From: Natranaeroarchaeum sp042663585
GTDB taxonomy: Archaea; Halobacteriota; Halobacteria; Halobacteriales; Natronoarchaeaceae
Direction of reading: 5' to 3'
Assembly (NCBI RefSeq): GCF_042663585.1
Contig: NZ_JBHTAN010000006.1
Coordinates: 2,480,001-2,544,000 of the forward strand
DNA: 64,000 nt
The notes below the pieces were generated by a model, which saw nothing but the letters and a program-made list of their open reading frames with translations, searched no databases and had not been told where the DNA came from. Both the position numbers and the translations under genes were made by a program. Shown here in pieces: positions 51,445 through 59,936 of this stretch (its first letter is position 1; every line of letters begins with the position of its first letter).

Positions 51445-52529
51445 GACGGCGCTTCGGTGTCTGTCGGATAGCGCGATTCCGCAATCGCGAAGACGAGCGT
51501 ACTGCTGATTCCCAGCAACGTCCCGCTCGTGAGCGCCGCCGCAAGGTAGGACAGGCCCTCGATACCGAGAACGTACGCGCTGACGCCGTGCAGGACAACT
51601 GCGATAGCGAGGACGTACAGCGGCGCGTTGAGATAGCGCCACTCCAGTTGATCAGCCAGATATTCGTCCGTGATCTGACCCAGACTGGTCGTCGCGCCCG
51701 CCGCCGCGAACCACTGGATTGCACCGTAGACGAGCGCCGAGAGCACTTCCAGCGCACCGAGACCGCCCGGATCGGCCGCCTGCATCGTTTCGAGTTGATC
51801 GACGCCGCTCACGCCGCCGATGACGAGCAGAACCGCGGCGACCAGATACGTTATCAGCGTCACGCGACCGGCGTAGAGGCTCCTGCGCGCCCCTTCGGCC
51901 GCGCTATCGATGTACTCGCCCACTCCCAGCCCCCGTGAGAGCAAGTACAGTCCGAGCAGGCCGGAGGTGACGCCGAGGACGAGTCCCGGAAGGTCGAAGA
52001 CGCTCGCCAGCACCGCCAGCGGGTACATCAAAAGCAGGATACCGAGCGGCATCAGAAGCGTCCCGCGGGTCTCCGGGTCGTTCAGCACCTGCTTGATCGT
52101 GTAGTAGATCGATTCGAGGTCCTGTGCCTGCCGGACGACGACCCGCGAGACGCCGTCGACGGTAACTCGTGAGCGGATCACCGGGACGACGCTCTCGTCC
52201 TGCGCGCCGTCGGTGACGATCAGGGCGCGGACCTCTTCGCGGGTCGAAAGGCTCGCCAGCACCGTGTCGACCTCCTCGCCGACTGCACGGTTCGCAGCGA
52301 CGTCACCGCCGTTCGTGCCGGTGACTGCAGCGACCTCGACCGATTCGTCGTCGACGGATTCGGTGATATTGAGTCCCTTGAACAGGACGTTGACGTCACT
52401 GTCCTCGGGGTCGGCGGTAGCGAGTTCGACGGCCGCCTCGCGGACGTCCCGCCGGCCGATAACGGGCGTCGAGATGCCCGTTTTGCGGCCGAGGTCGTCG
52501 TCGAGGTCGACACACAACACCAGCAGCAT
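51441..52529 (-). CDS. DUF373-family membrane protein
   Basis: 362 residues. The cytoplasmic N-terminal domain starts MLLVLCVDLDDDLGRKTGI, the archaeal DUF373 signature, and runs to about 150. Then come about six membrane segments (155-350). Function unknown; conserved in archaea. Confidence 0.9.
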   Translation of the reverse strand: MLLVLCVDLDDDLGRKTGISTPVIGRRDVREAAVELATADPEDSDVNVLFKGLNITESVDDESVEVAAVTGTNGGDVAANRAVGEEVDTVLASLSTREEVRALIVTDGAQDESVVPVIRSRVTVDGVSRVVVRQAQDLESIYYTIKQVLNDPETRGTLLMPLGILLLMYPLAVLASVFDLPGLVLGVTSGLLGLYLLSRGLGVGEYIDSAAEGARRSLYAGRVTLITYLVAAVLLVIGGVSGVDQLETMQAADPGGLGALEVLSALVYGAIQWFAAAGATTSLGQITDEYLADQLEWRYLNAPLYVLAIAVVLHGVSAYVLGIEGLSYLAAALTSGTLLGISSTLVFAIAESRYPTDTEAPS

Positions 52530-52575
52530 CGGACGATGCTACGCTCGCACGTGATTTACCTTTTTGGTCCTGACG

Positions 52576-53235
52576 CTACGACTCGTGCTCGACGCCCTCG
52601 AACAGCGTCTCGACGCTCTCTTCTTCCTCCGGAAGCGCATCCGGGTAGACGCCGATGGCGAGCACGAAGTCCTCGCCGTGGTCGACCGCCTCGGAGACGT
52701 GGAGTCGAAGATCGATCGTCACGCTGGAGCCAGCGATCCCCGCCGCACCCTCGTACTCGGTAATCGTCGGTTCGGCCCCGAGCATCGACGTCGAATACTC
52801 GCCGACCGACTGCAGGTCCTCGATCCCCTCGTATCGGTCCTGCACCATCTCGGCGATGCGGTCCGTGTCCCAGCGATCGATCGGGTTGACCGACCGGCCG
52901 GCAATCTCGAACTTCGGCGTCGAGAGGACGCTGAAGGCCGCACCCTGAAACCGCTCGACCAGGTCGATCTCGACGGCCCGGTCGTACTGGCTGTGCCAGT
53001 TCGTGAGCCGCACGGTTCGGCTCTGGTCCGCAACCTCGAAGGTCTCCTCGATGGCGGCCTCCTCCACCGTGTTTTCCCCGTAGCCCGTGCTGTCGAGTGC
53101 GCTCTGTGAGACACTGCCCGGCGATGCGCTGACCTCCAGCGCCTCGTCACCGGTGACGAAGCCGAGACAGCCCGCAAGTCCGCCGGTGAGTGCAACACCG
53201 GAGGCCGCAAGAACACGTCGTCGCTGTGGATCCAT
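52576..53235 (-). CDS. DUF6517-like Tat lipoprotein
   Basis: 219 residues from the ATG at 53235. MDPQRRRVLAASGVALTGG with a twin-arginine-type signal and lipobox LAGC. The extracellular domain contains LTNWHSQYDRAVEI and VTIDLRLHVSEAVDHGEDF, as in the haloarchaeal DUF6517 family. Function unknown. Divergent from the radical SAM gene. Confidence 0.82.
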   Translation of the reverse strand: MDPQRRRVLAASGVALTGGLAGCLGFVTGDEALEVSASPGSVSQSALDSTGYGENTVEEAAIEETFEVADQSRTVRLTNWHSQYDRAVEIDLVERFQGAAFSVLSTPKFEIAGRSVNPIDRWDTDRIAEMVQDRYEGIEDLQSVGEYSTSMLGAEPTITEYEGAAGIAGSSVTIDLRLHVSEAVDHGEDFVLAIGVYPDALPEEEESVETLFEGVEHES

Positions 53236-53368
53236 ACTACACGGACAGGAAGTGGAGGGTTGAATACTCTGTGGCCCAGCGCCGGTGTGGGGCCTGCTTA
53301 CACGCACCGCTCGGAGGGGACTCGATTCGCACGCTTTTTCAGGACCCGACGCATAAAGGGGATAACGA

Positions 53369-54364
53369 ATGATCTCGAAGGGCTGCGAGCAGTGCGCTAA
53401 AGGAGGAAAGATGGTGCTGTTCGTCTACGGGTACTGCGACCAGCGCGACTGCTTTTACTGCCCACTCGGCGAGAACCGAAAGAACGTCACGGACGTCTAC
53501 GCCAACGAGCGAAAGGTAGAATCCGACGAGGACGTCCTCGAAGAGGCCCACCGGATGGACGCGCTGGGCACTTCGATCACCGGCGGCGAACCACAGGAGG
53601 CGATGGACCGGACCTGCCGATATCTCGAACTGCTGAAAGACGAGTTCGGCGAGGACCACCACACGCACCTCTACACCGGTATCACGGGCGGGCGCGAGAA
53701 CATGCGCCGCCTCTCGGACGCCGGCCTCGACGAGATCCGCTTTCACCCGCCGTACGAGCAGTGGGGCGACCTCCACGGCACCGAGTGGGAGGAGATCCTC
53801 TACATCGCTCGCGAGGAGGGGCTAACCCCCGCCTTCGAGATTCCCGGCATCCGCGCCGAGACGGAGTTCCTCGACTTCCTGGACGAGGGCGCGGCCGACT
53901 TCTGTAACGTCAACGAGTTCGAGATGAGCGACGGTAACTACCGCCGGATGCAAGAACAGGGCTACGAACTCAAGGACGGCCACATGAGCGCCGTCGACGG
54001 CGACCGCGAGGAGATTCTCGACATCATGGGCGATCACGAGAAGGTCTACTTCTGTACCAGCGTCTTCAAGGACGCCGCCCAGCACCGCCGCCGACTCAAG
54101 CGCATGGCCAAGAACATCCGCCGGGAGTTCGACGAGATCACCGACGACGGCACCATCGTCTACGGCAAGACGTGGGTAACCGAACGCCGACTCGACGACA
54201 TGGGCGTCCCCGAGGAGTTCTACACCGCCAAGTCCGATCACGTCGAGATCGCCTGGTGGCTCTTAGAAGAGATGATCGAGGAGGGCGACGTGGAGGAAGG
54301 CGAGATCGTCGAGCAGTATCCGACGGTGGACGGGACTGTAGTCGAGCGGACGCCGCTGGCGTAG
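53369..54364 (+). CDS. Radical SAM protein with CX4CX2C cluster motif
   Basis: 331 residues. The [4Fe-4S] cysteines appear as C23, C28 and C31 (YCDQRDCFYCPLGE), spacing CX4CX2C rather than the canonical CX3CX2C. SAM-binding TSITGGEPQ is near 68. An extra cysteine pair KGCEQC lies at the N-terminus, and further cysteines occur in ADFCNVNEF and VYFCTS. The archaeal family is known to me only as an uncharacterised radical SAM group. The 3' end is part of a 59-bp duplication. Confidence 0.88.
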   Translation: MISKGCEQCAKGGKMVLFVYGYCDQRDCFYCPLGENRKNVTDVYANERKVESDEDVLEEAHRMDALGTSITGGEPQEAMDRTCRYLELLKDEFGEDHHTHLYTGITGGRENMRRLSDAGLDEIRFHPPYEQWGDLHGTEWEEILYIAREEGLTPAFEIPGIRAETEFLDFLDEGAADFCNVNEFEMSDGNYRRMQEQGYELKDGHMSAVDGDREEILDIMGDHEKVYFCTSVFKDAAQHRRRLKRMAKNIRREFDEITDDGTIVYGKTWVTERRLDDMGVPEEFYTAKSDHVEIAWWLLEEMIEEGDVEEGEIVEQYPTVDGTVVERTPLA

Positions 54365-54406
54365 AGAACCTACTGCGAGCGAAGGAAGTGAGCGAGCAGC
54401 CTTTTT
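54348..54406. repeat. 59-bp direct repeat, copy 1
   Basis: Includes the last codons of the radical SAM gene and its T-rich end (CAGCCTTTTT). Differs from copy 2 by one base (G versus T in GGAAGTGAG / GGAATTGAG). Confidence 0.9.
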
Positions 54407-54465
54407 GGCCGAGATTTTTGCGCCGAGCGGTCGTAGCACGACCCGAGGCGAAAAAAGGTCGTGCT

Positions 54466-54524
54466 GGACGCCGCTGGCGTAGAGAACCTACTGCGAGCGA
54501 AGGAATTGAGCGAGCAGCCTTTTT
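54466..54524. repeat. 59-bp direct repeat, copy 2
   Basis: Second copy, starting 118 bp after the first, between the radical SAM gene and the convergent ATP-pyrophosphatase gene. It repeats the gene's 3' tail including the T-run, so two possible terminators lie in series. A GGTCGT-AGC-ACGACC hairpin (about 54,429-54,443) lies between the copies. Confidence 0.9.
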
Positions 54525-54539
54525 CGCCGGGAAACGATC

Positions 54540-55145
54540 CTACTCGTCGCCCGCTGAACGCACGTCAGTCACGTACGTCTGTTCGTGGTCCGGGAAGACG
54601 TCGCCGATCGCTTCGTGGCCGTGCTCTTCGGCGAGCAGTGCGCGCAGTTCCGCCTCGTAGTCCGACCGCGGAATCTCCTCGCTCGGCCCGACTGTGACGT
54701 CGAGCGTCGTCTCGACCAGTCGGTCGACGGCACCGCGGCCGAATCCGGACAGCGGCGCGATATAATCGATCTCATGGCGGTCTTCAAGGCTCTGGGCCTG
54801 TGCGCGGGAGACCGAGGGGACGCGGTCGTCCCGCCGGGTACCGTCCGCGACCGCGTCGAACTCCATCCCGGCGACGGTTTCGAGCGCGTGGACGTGGACG
54901 TCCTGAATCGCGTTGCGGGGGTAGCCGTCCGACCGCATCTGCTCGACTGCCTCGTGGGCGACGCCCTCGTCGAGTTCGACGCGCTCGAAGGGGTACGACA
55001 GCGTTTCGGCGGTGTCGCGGGCGTGTTGCCAGTCGTCGGTGACGCCGAAGTGGGCGGTGACCAGCGTCACGTCGTAGAACTCGTCGAGCAGCAACGCGGC
55101 GAGAGTGGAGTCTTTCCCGCCGCTGAAGAGGAGGCCAAGCCGCAT
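54540..55145 (-). CDS. ATP-pyrophosphatase (PP-loop) protein, DUF7411-like
   Basis: 201 residues. The PP-loop SGGKDSTLAALLLDEFY is near 8-24, so it should adenylate a substrate, as in tRNA thiolases and amide ligases. No zinc cysteines or tRNA-binding domain is visible. Last gene of the rps19e / PDCD5-like / PP-loop operon (1-nt gap upstream), which suggests a translation-linked role. Confidence 0.85.
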   Translation of the reverse strand: MRLGLLFSGGKDSTLAALLLDEFYDVTLVTAHFGVTDDWQHARDTAETLSYPFERVELDEGVAHEAVEQMRSDGYPRNAIQDVHVHALETVAGMEFDAVADGTRRDDRVPSVSRAQAQSLEDRHEIDYIAPLSGFGRGAVDRLVETTLDVTVGPSEEIPRSDYEAELRALLAEEHGHEAIGDVFPDHEQTYVTDVRSAGDE

Positions 55146-55146
55146 C

Positions 55147-55497
55147 CTACCGCCGCCGGATATTGAAGCTCTTGGAGTCGGGTTTGAGCTCTTCGAGGAT
55201 CTCTTTCATCTGTTCCTCGTCGATCTGTCCCTGCACGCGGCCGCTCTGGGCGAGCGCGACGACCTGACGTTCGACCTGCTCGCCGAAGTCCGGCTTGGAC
55301 ATCTTGACCGTGTTGAGTCGCTTGCGCGCGCCGTCGGTGAGGTGCTGACGGAGCAACGCCTGTTTCTGTGCGTCGGCCTGCTCCTGTCGGGCCTGCTGTG
55401 CTTCGGGGGATCCCCCTTCGCCCTGCTGTTCTTTGAGCTGTTCCATCTTCTTCTGGCGGATCTCGTCTATCTTCTCCTCGTCGGGGTTGTTGCCCAT
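55147..55497 (-). CDS. PDCD5-family DNA-binding protein
   Basis: 116 residues. PDCD5/TFAR19 layout: charged N-terminal helix with EEKIDEIRQKKMEQLKEQQ, a three-helix core including RKRLNTVKMSKPDF, and the C-terminal SKSFNIRRR. Archaeal homologues bind nucleic acid. Located between rps19e and the PP-loop gene on the same strand, a commonly seen archaeal arrangement. Confidence 0.93.
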   Translation of the reverse strand: MGNNPDEEKIDEIRQKKMEQLKEQQGEGGSPEAQQARQEQADAQKQALLRQHLTDGARKRLNTVKMSKPDFGEQVERQVVALAQSGRVQGQIDEEQMKEILEELKPDSKSFNIRRR

Positions 55498-55618
55498 GGC
55501 TATCTAGATAATGCCGCGCTGGCGGCAAAGTCATTACGGACGGGCCACGAGGACGACTGCAGGCCGATTGCCGCCGCTACTGGGTGGCAGATACGGAGTA
55601 AAACAGTGTATCAGTCGC

Positions 55619-56068
55619 TCAGGCGTACTTCTCGAGTTCGGGACGGTCGAGGTCTTCGAGCACTTCGGTCGCGGTTTCGTCGAGGAGGCTCTGTCCTTCG
55701 GGAGTGACGCGGCGGCCCTCGCCATCGGCGATCGTGATGAGATCCTCGTCTTCTAGCTGCTGGAGGATGGTGCGGATGACGTTCTGGCTGCCGTCGGTTC
55801 GCTTGTCGGGGGCGACGCGGTAGCGGTTCGAGCCGTTCTTCGAGCTACCGTACTCGGTCGAGAGTCGCTCGACGCCGACCGGGCCACTCATCGCGACTTT
55901 GCGAAGGAGACTCGCGGCGCGGGTCGCCCAGAAGTCCTCCTGTTCGGGCGGCAGTTCCGAGCCGACGCCGGTCGTCGTGTACTCGGCCCAGTCGGGCTCT
56001 TCGATCTCGATCTCCTCGACGAGCGCTTCGATGAGCGCGTCCGCAGGTACGTCGTACACCGTTGTCAT
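55619..56068 (-). CDS. rps19e: 30S ribosomal protein S19e
   Basis: 149 residues, archaeal/eukaryotic-specific 30S protein. MTTVYDVPADALIEAL start, central WATRAASLLRKVAMSGPVGV, GSKN-like SSKNGSNRYRVAPDKR, and C-terminal LQQLEDEDLITIADGEGRR winged helix. First gene of the minus-strand operon. Confidence 0.95.
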   Translation of the reverse strand: MTTVYDVPADALIEALVEEIEIEEPDWAEYTTTGVGSELPPEQEDFWATRAASLLRKVAMSGPVGVERLSTEYGSSKNGSNRYRVAPDKRTDGSQNVIRTILQQLEDEDLITIADGEGRRVTPEGQSLLDETATEVLEDLDRPELEKYA

Positions 56069-56125
56069 AGGGATTTCTTCCCTGCCGCGCCATTTAAGAC
56101 CATCGTATCGTGGCCGGGGCGGGGC

Positions 56126-57106
56126 TCAGGCCTCCGTCGCGTACCGATCGAAGGCGTACGTGATGCCGGTGAGTTCCGCGGAGATGTCCCAGAGTTCCCG
56201 CGCCAGTTCGCGGTCGTACGACGCCTCGCTGGACCGCTGTCGTTCGGGGTAACCGCGCATGTTCATCAGTCCGCCGGGGCCGATATACTCGCTGCCCTCG
56301 ATATCCGGGGCAGTCGCAGCGTACAGCAACGGTAGCACGCCACGGTCTGCTGGCTGTCCGAAGAGCCGGTTTGCGGCCGACGCCATCCATAGCCGTACCT
56401 TCGATCCGGAAAGCTCCGGGCCACGACGTTGCAGGTCGGTCGCTGCATAGCCGGGATGGCACGTCAGACTCGTTACATCGACGTCGGCGGCACTCAGGCG
56501 TCGGTCCAGTTCGTACGCGAACAGGACGTTCGCAAGCTTGCTCCGGCCGTACGCGCCCCACTTGTCGTAGGAGGCTTCGGCATCGTCGCTGGCTACGTTC
56601 GAAATAAGTCGCTCGGGGTCGATCTCGCCGCGCTCGTGGACCCCACTGGAGTGGGTGACGACCCGCGTTTCCTGGTCGGGAGTGATGAGCAGGTCGAGCA
56701 GTCCGGCCGTCAGCGCGAAGTGCCCGAGATGGTTGACGCCGAACTGTAGCTCGAAGCCGTCCGCCGTTTCGCGATAGGGCACGGCCATCACCCCGGCGTT
56801 GTTACAGAGCACGTGTAGTTCGTCGTACTCGTCGCTGACGCGCTCTGTAAACGTCTCGACGGAATCGAGATCCGCGAGGTCACAGCGCTCTACCGAGAGG
56901 TCCGCGTCGGGGACTTCCTCGCGAATCTCGTCCCGGGCGGTCCGCCCACGGTCGAGGTCGCGACACGCCATGATGACGTCTCCACCCTTGTTCGCGAACG
57001 CCCTGGTGGCCTCGAACCCGAGGCCGCTGTTCGCACCGGTAACGACGATCGTTCGTCCGGACTGGTCCGGCATGTTCTGGGCCGTCCAGTTATCGGTCCC
57101 TGCCAT
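56126..57106 (-). CDS. Short-chain dehydrogenase/reductase (retinol dehydrogenase-like)
   Basis: 326 residues from the ATG at 57106; an open extension upstream covers the intergenic promoter and is not used. Cofactor motif TGANSGLG near 24-31, structural CNNAGVM, and catalytic YGRSK preceded by a Ser in THSSG. The long C-terminus resembles retinol dehydrogenase/WWOX-type SDRs. Substrate unknown. Divergent from thiL. Confidence 0.9.
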   Translation of the reverse strand: MAGTDNWTAQNMPDQSGRTIVVTGANSGLGFEATRAFANKGGDVIMACRDLDRGRTARDEIREEVPDADLSVERCDLADLDSVETFTERVSDEYDELHVLCNNAGVMAVPYRETADGFELQFGVNHLGHFALTAGLLDLLITPDQETRVVTHSSGVHERGEIDPERLISNVASDDAEASYDKWGAYGRSKLANVLFAYELDRRLSAADVDVTSLTCHPGYAATDLQRRGPELSGSKVRLWMASAANRLFGQPADRGVLPLLYAATAPDIEGSEYIGPGGLMNMRGYPERQRSSEASYDRELARELWDISAELTGITYAFDRYATEA

Positions 57107-57254
57107 TTGATCCGTATATGCACTGAAATTGCTAAACACTGTGGGTACGGGCGAAAGATGCTCGCCCGACAATTGAGGCCGGTAACCGGGGCGTTCGGCA
57201 GGGGCGGTGCCGCCGACCGAGTCGCTTTTTTCGGTGCTCCCGAAAGGAGGGGAC

Positions 57255-58127
57255 ATGGACGAGCGCGCCGCGCTTTTGATGCTCGAAACGGAGCTAGACG
57301 CCGCCGGCGATGACGCCGCTGTCGTCGGCGAGCAGGTCATCACGACTGACATGCTCCACGAGCGAACCGACTTCCCCGAGGGGACCACCCGATACACCGC
57401 CGGTTGGCGCGCCGTCGGCGCATCGCTATCGGATGTCGCTGCGATGGGGGCTGAAGCAACGGCCGCCGTCGCCATCTACGCCGCCCCCGAGTTCGACCGT
57501 ACGGAACTCGCCGAGTTCGTCGATGGGGCTCGCGACGTCTGCGAGTCGGTCGACGGGGCCTACGTCGGCGGCGACCTCGACGACCACGTCGAGTTCACCG
57601 TGGCGACGACGGCGGTCGGGGGAACCGACGAGCCAGTGTTGCGAAGCGGGGCGCAACCGGGCGACGCAGTCTGTGTCACCGGTGCCCTCGGTCGGAGCGC
57701 GGCGGCCCTGGAGCAGTTTCGCGCCGGGGCGACCGACCGCGGAAACGAGCTATTCCAGTTCTCGCCTCGGGTCGCTGCCGGGCAGGCGGTCGCATCCGAG
57801 GCAACCGCGATGATGGACTCCAGCGACGGCCTCGCCCGGTCGCTCCACCAGCTATCCGAGGCGAGCGACTGCGGGTTCGAAATAGAGTTCGACGCCGTGC
57901 CGGTCGCGGCGGCCGTCGACGAGGTCACGGACGGGGACGACGACTACCGGGAGGCGGCGCTCTTTTTTGGCGAAGATTTCGAGCTAGTGTTTACCGTCCC
58001 CGAGGAGGCCGTCGACGACGTTGCCGAGCGCTCGCCGACCGCCGTTACCCGGATCGGGCGTGCTACGCGCGAGGGGATCCTGATGGACGGGGACCCGCTC
58101 GAAGACCGGGGCTACACCCACGGCTAA
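57255..58127 (+). CDS. thiL: Thiamine-monophosphate kinase
   Basis: Phosphorylates TMP to thiamine diphosphate. 290 residues from the ATG at 57255. AIRS-like fold: GDDAAVVG near 18, metal-binding TTDMLHERTDF, GGDLDD near 100, and MDSSDGLARSLHQL near 190. A run of Gs (GGAGGGGAC) precedes the start. Complete. Confidence 0.93.
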   Translation: MDERAALLMLETELDAAGDDAAVVGEQVITTDMLHERTDFPEGTTRYTAGWRAVGASLSDVAAMGAEATAAVAIYAAPEFDRTELAEFVDGARDVCESVDGAYVGGDLDDHVEFTVATTAVGGTDEPVLRSGAQPGDAVCVTGALGRSAAALEQFRAGATDRGNELFQFSPRVAAGQAVASEATAMMDSSDGLARSLHQLSEASDCGFEIEFDAVPVAAAVDEVTDGDDDYREAALFFGEDFELVFTVPEEAVDDVAERSPTAVTRIGRATREGILMDGDPLEDRGYTHG

Positions 58128-58146
58128 GCAGGGGATCGGCGGGACG

Positions 58147-59268
58147 TTACGTAATAACCTCGAACGGGACCGGCGTGAAACACAGCGCCGCGAGCAGGAA
58201 CGCAAGCGCTCCGATAGCCATCCGCCGGGGGCCGATCGAGGATTCCGACAGCGGCTGTGCGGGGCCGACGACCACGAAAAAGAGCGCTATCAGCCCCCAG
58301 AACACCCAGATGAACGAGCCCGAAAAGCTCACGTCCGCGACGTAGTAGAGGTAGCCGGCAAGCCCGAACAGCGTCCATGGGACGAGCGCGGCGAGGTCCT
58401 CCATCCGCGTGCCGAACATGGCCCGGGAGATGTGGCCGCCGTCGAGTTGCCCGACCGGGATCATGTTCAGGAAGGTGATGAACATGCCAACCCAGCCGCC
58501 GATGACGACCGGATGAACGCTCCGGATGGGGTCGTTGGCGTACAGTGACTCTCCAAGGAGGGTTGCGAGCAGTTCCAGTAGCGGCGGATGGCCGAGCATG
58601 ACCGTGATCCCCTCCTCGCTGGCCGCGATCTCGCTCGGAACGGTCAGGGGGTCGAGCGTGAGTCCGATCGCAGTAACGATGATCGTCGCGACAAGTCCGG
58701 CGAGAGGACCTGCAACCCCGATGTCGAACTGCGCGCGCCGGTCGGGGATCGGCCCGCTCATCTTGATTACCGCGCCCGCGGTGCCGATGATCGAGGGGAT
58801 CGGGATGAAGTACGGTAACGTCGCCTCGACGCCGTGATACCGGCTCATAACGTAGTGGCCGAGTTCGTGGACCCCGAGCACGGTGAGCAGGGCGACGGTG
58901 AACGGCCAGGCGTCGATGATCGCGAGTATGCCGTTGCTCAGATCGATGTGGAACCAGAGCGCCCCGGCGATCAACGTGGAGACGATAGTCGCCAAAAGGA
59001 GGAAGACGTTCGTCCATGGGATCCCGTCGATCCCGTCGTCGACTGGCTCTGCGACGATGACGTCGGTCCGGCCCCGTCTGGTGAAGGTGATCCGATAGCC
59101 GGCATCGTTGAAAACGGGCCAGAGTTCGCGGAGCAGACTCTCGTAGGAAAGCAGTGGCGTGCCGTAGTACTCGATCCGGTCACCCTCGGTGCGGACCTCG
59201 TGGACGTGAAAGCGGCCGGTGAACACCTGTAGCGGTGGTCCGATATCGGGTGACTCCGTCGCGTGCAT
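58147..59268 (-). CDS. Site-2 protease family intramembrane metallopeptidase
   Basis: 373 residues. The N-terminal cytoplasmic part (1-85) is followed by seven or so membrane segments. Zinc motif HELGH at 134-138 and second motif NMIPVGQLDGGH near 268-279 (NxxPxxxxDGG). Resembles the EGY1/archaeal S2P group with a soluble N-terminal domain. May release membrane-bound regulators; targets unknown. Convergent with thiL. Confidence 0.92.
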   Translation of the reverse strand: MHATESPDIGPPLQVFTGRFHVHEVRTEGDRIEYYGTPLLSYESLLRELWPVFNDAGYRITFTRRGRTDVIVAEPVDDGIDGIPWTNVFLLLATIVSTLIAGALWFHIDLSNGILAIIDAWPFTVALLTVLGVHELGHYVMSRYHGVEATLPYFIPIPSIIGTAGAVIKMSGPIPDRRAQFDIGVAGPLAGLVATIIVTAIGLTLDPLTVPSEIAASEEGITVMLGHPPLLELLATLLGESLYANDPIRSVHPVVIGGWVGMFITFLNMIPVGQLDGGHISRAMFGTRMEDLAALVPWTLFGLAGYLYYVADVSFSGSFIWVFWGLIALFFVVVGPAQPLSESSIGPRRMAIGALAFLLAALCFTPVPFEVIT

Positions 59269-59389
59269 CTATCCCGATGTAATGCTCTCCACGGTTAAAG
59301 ACTCCACGACGAGGGCTACGCTATCGACGAGTCGTCGCTAACTGTGCGGTAGTAGCAGCGAAAACGAGGAGGGCGGCAAAGAGGGATCT

Positions 59390-59650
59390 TCAGGCGGGTT
59401 CGACGCGCCAGGTCGTCGCGCTCGTGTACGACCACTTCTCGACTTCCAGATCCGTGCAGGAATCCCGGAGCTTGACCATCAGGGCGCCGATCTCTTTGGG
59501 CGAGAGACCGACCTCGTCCGCGATGAACTTCCCTTTGAAGTAAAGCTCGCCGTCTCTGGCTTTCTCCGCAAGGTACTGTCGGAGCGTCTCTTCCTTGCTG
59601 AGGTTAGCTTGCGGGTCATCGTCCGTGGAGGGCTGCGGTGTTGCACTCAT
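59390..59650 (-). CDS. Winged-helix protein (DUF7123-like)
   Basis: 86 residues from the ATG at 59650; an ATG three codons upstream is possible. Helices LRQYLAEKARDGELYFKGKF and DEVGLSPKEIGALMVKL are a winged-helix core, ending WSYTSATTWRVE. Conserved in haloarchaea. A TATA box is well placed upstream. Likely regulator of unknown target. Confidence 0.8.
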   Translation of the reverse strand: MSATPQPSTDDDPQANLSKEETLRQYLAEKARDGELYFKGKFIADEVGLSPKEIGALMVKLRDSCTDLEVEKWSYTSATTWRVEPA

Positions 59651-59686
59651 TGATACCACCTGATTCTACCTAACCCGCCGGTATAT

Positions 59687-59695
59687 GTTATAAAG
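59687..59695 (-). promoter_or_regulatory. TATA box of winged-helix gene
   Basis: CTTTATAAC on the minus strand, 37-45 nt before the ATG at 59650, implying a short leader of about 12 nt. Confidence 0.5.
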
Positions 59696-59936
59696 AGAGG
59701 TTACTTCGATCCGTTTCGATCCGATTTGCAGATTTTTCCAGTAATCGTAGACGTTTTACGGCTATCATCAAAGCTTCAAAGCCGGTCCAAAATCTCCCAG
59801 ACGTTTTAAAACCGGTTCTAAATCCGTATTTTGTTATTTCGTTTGAGTAATATACTATTAATTGATACGATGGGTGACGGGCGAACTGGCGGCGTAGACA
59901 GGCGACTCGCGGAGCGAAGTTGCCCTCGCGCGACGG
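59696..59936. promoter_or_regulatory. AT-rich intergenic region with repeated short motifs
   Basis: Holds TCGATCCG twice (near 59,706 and 59,716 with one variant flank), GACGTTTTA twice exactly 50 nt apart (59,750 and 59,800), related 14-mers GCCGGTCCAAAATC and ACCGGTTCTAAATC, and palindromes GTTTTAAAAC and AACCGGTT. This is upstream of the winged-helix gene and downstream of moaE, so it may be an autoregulatory control region. Confidence 0.4.
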
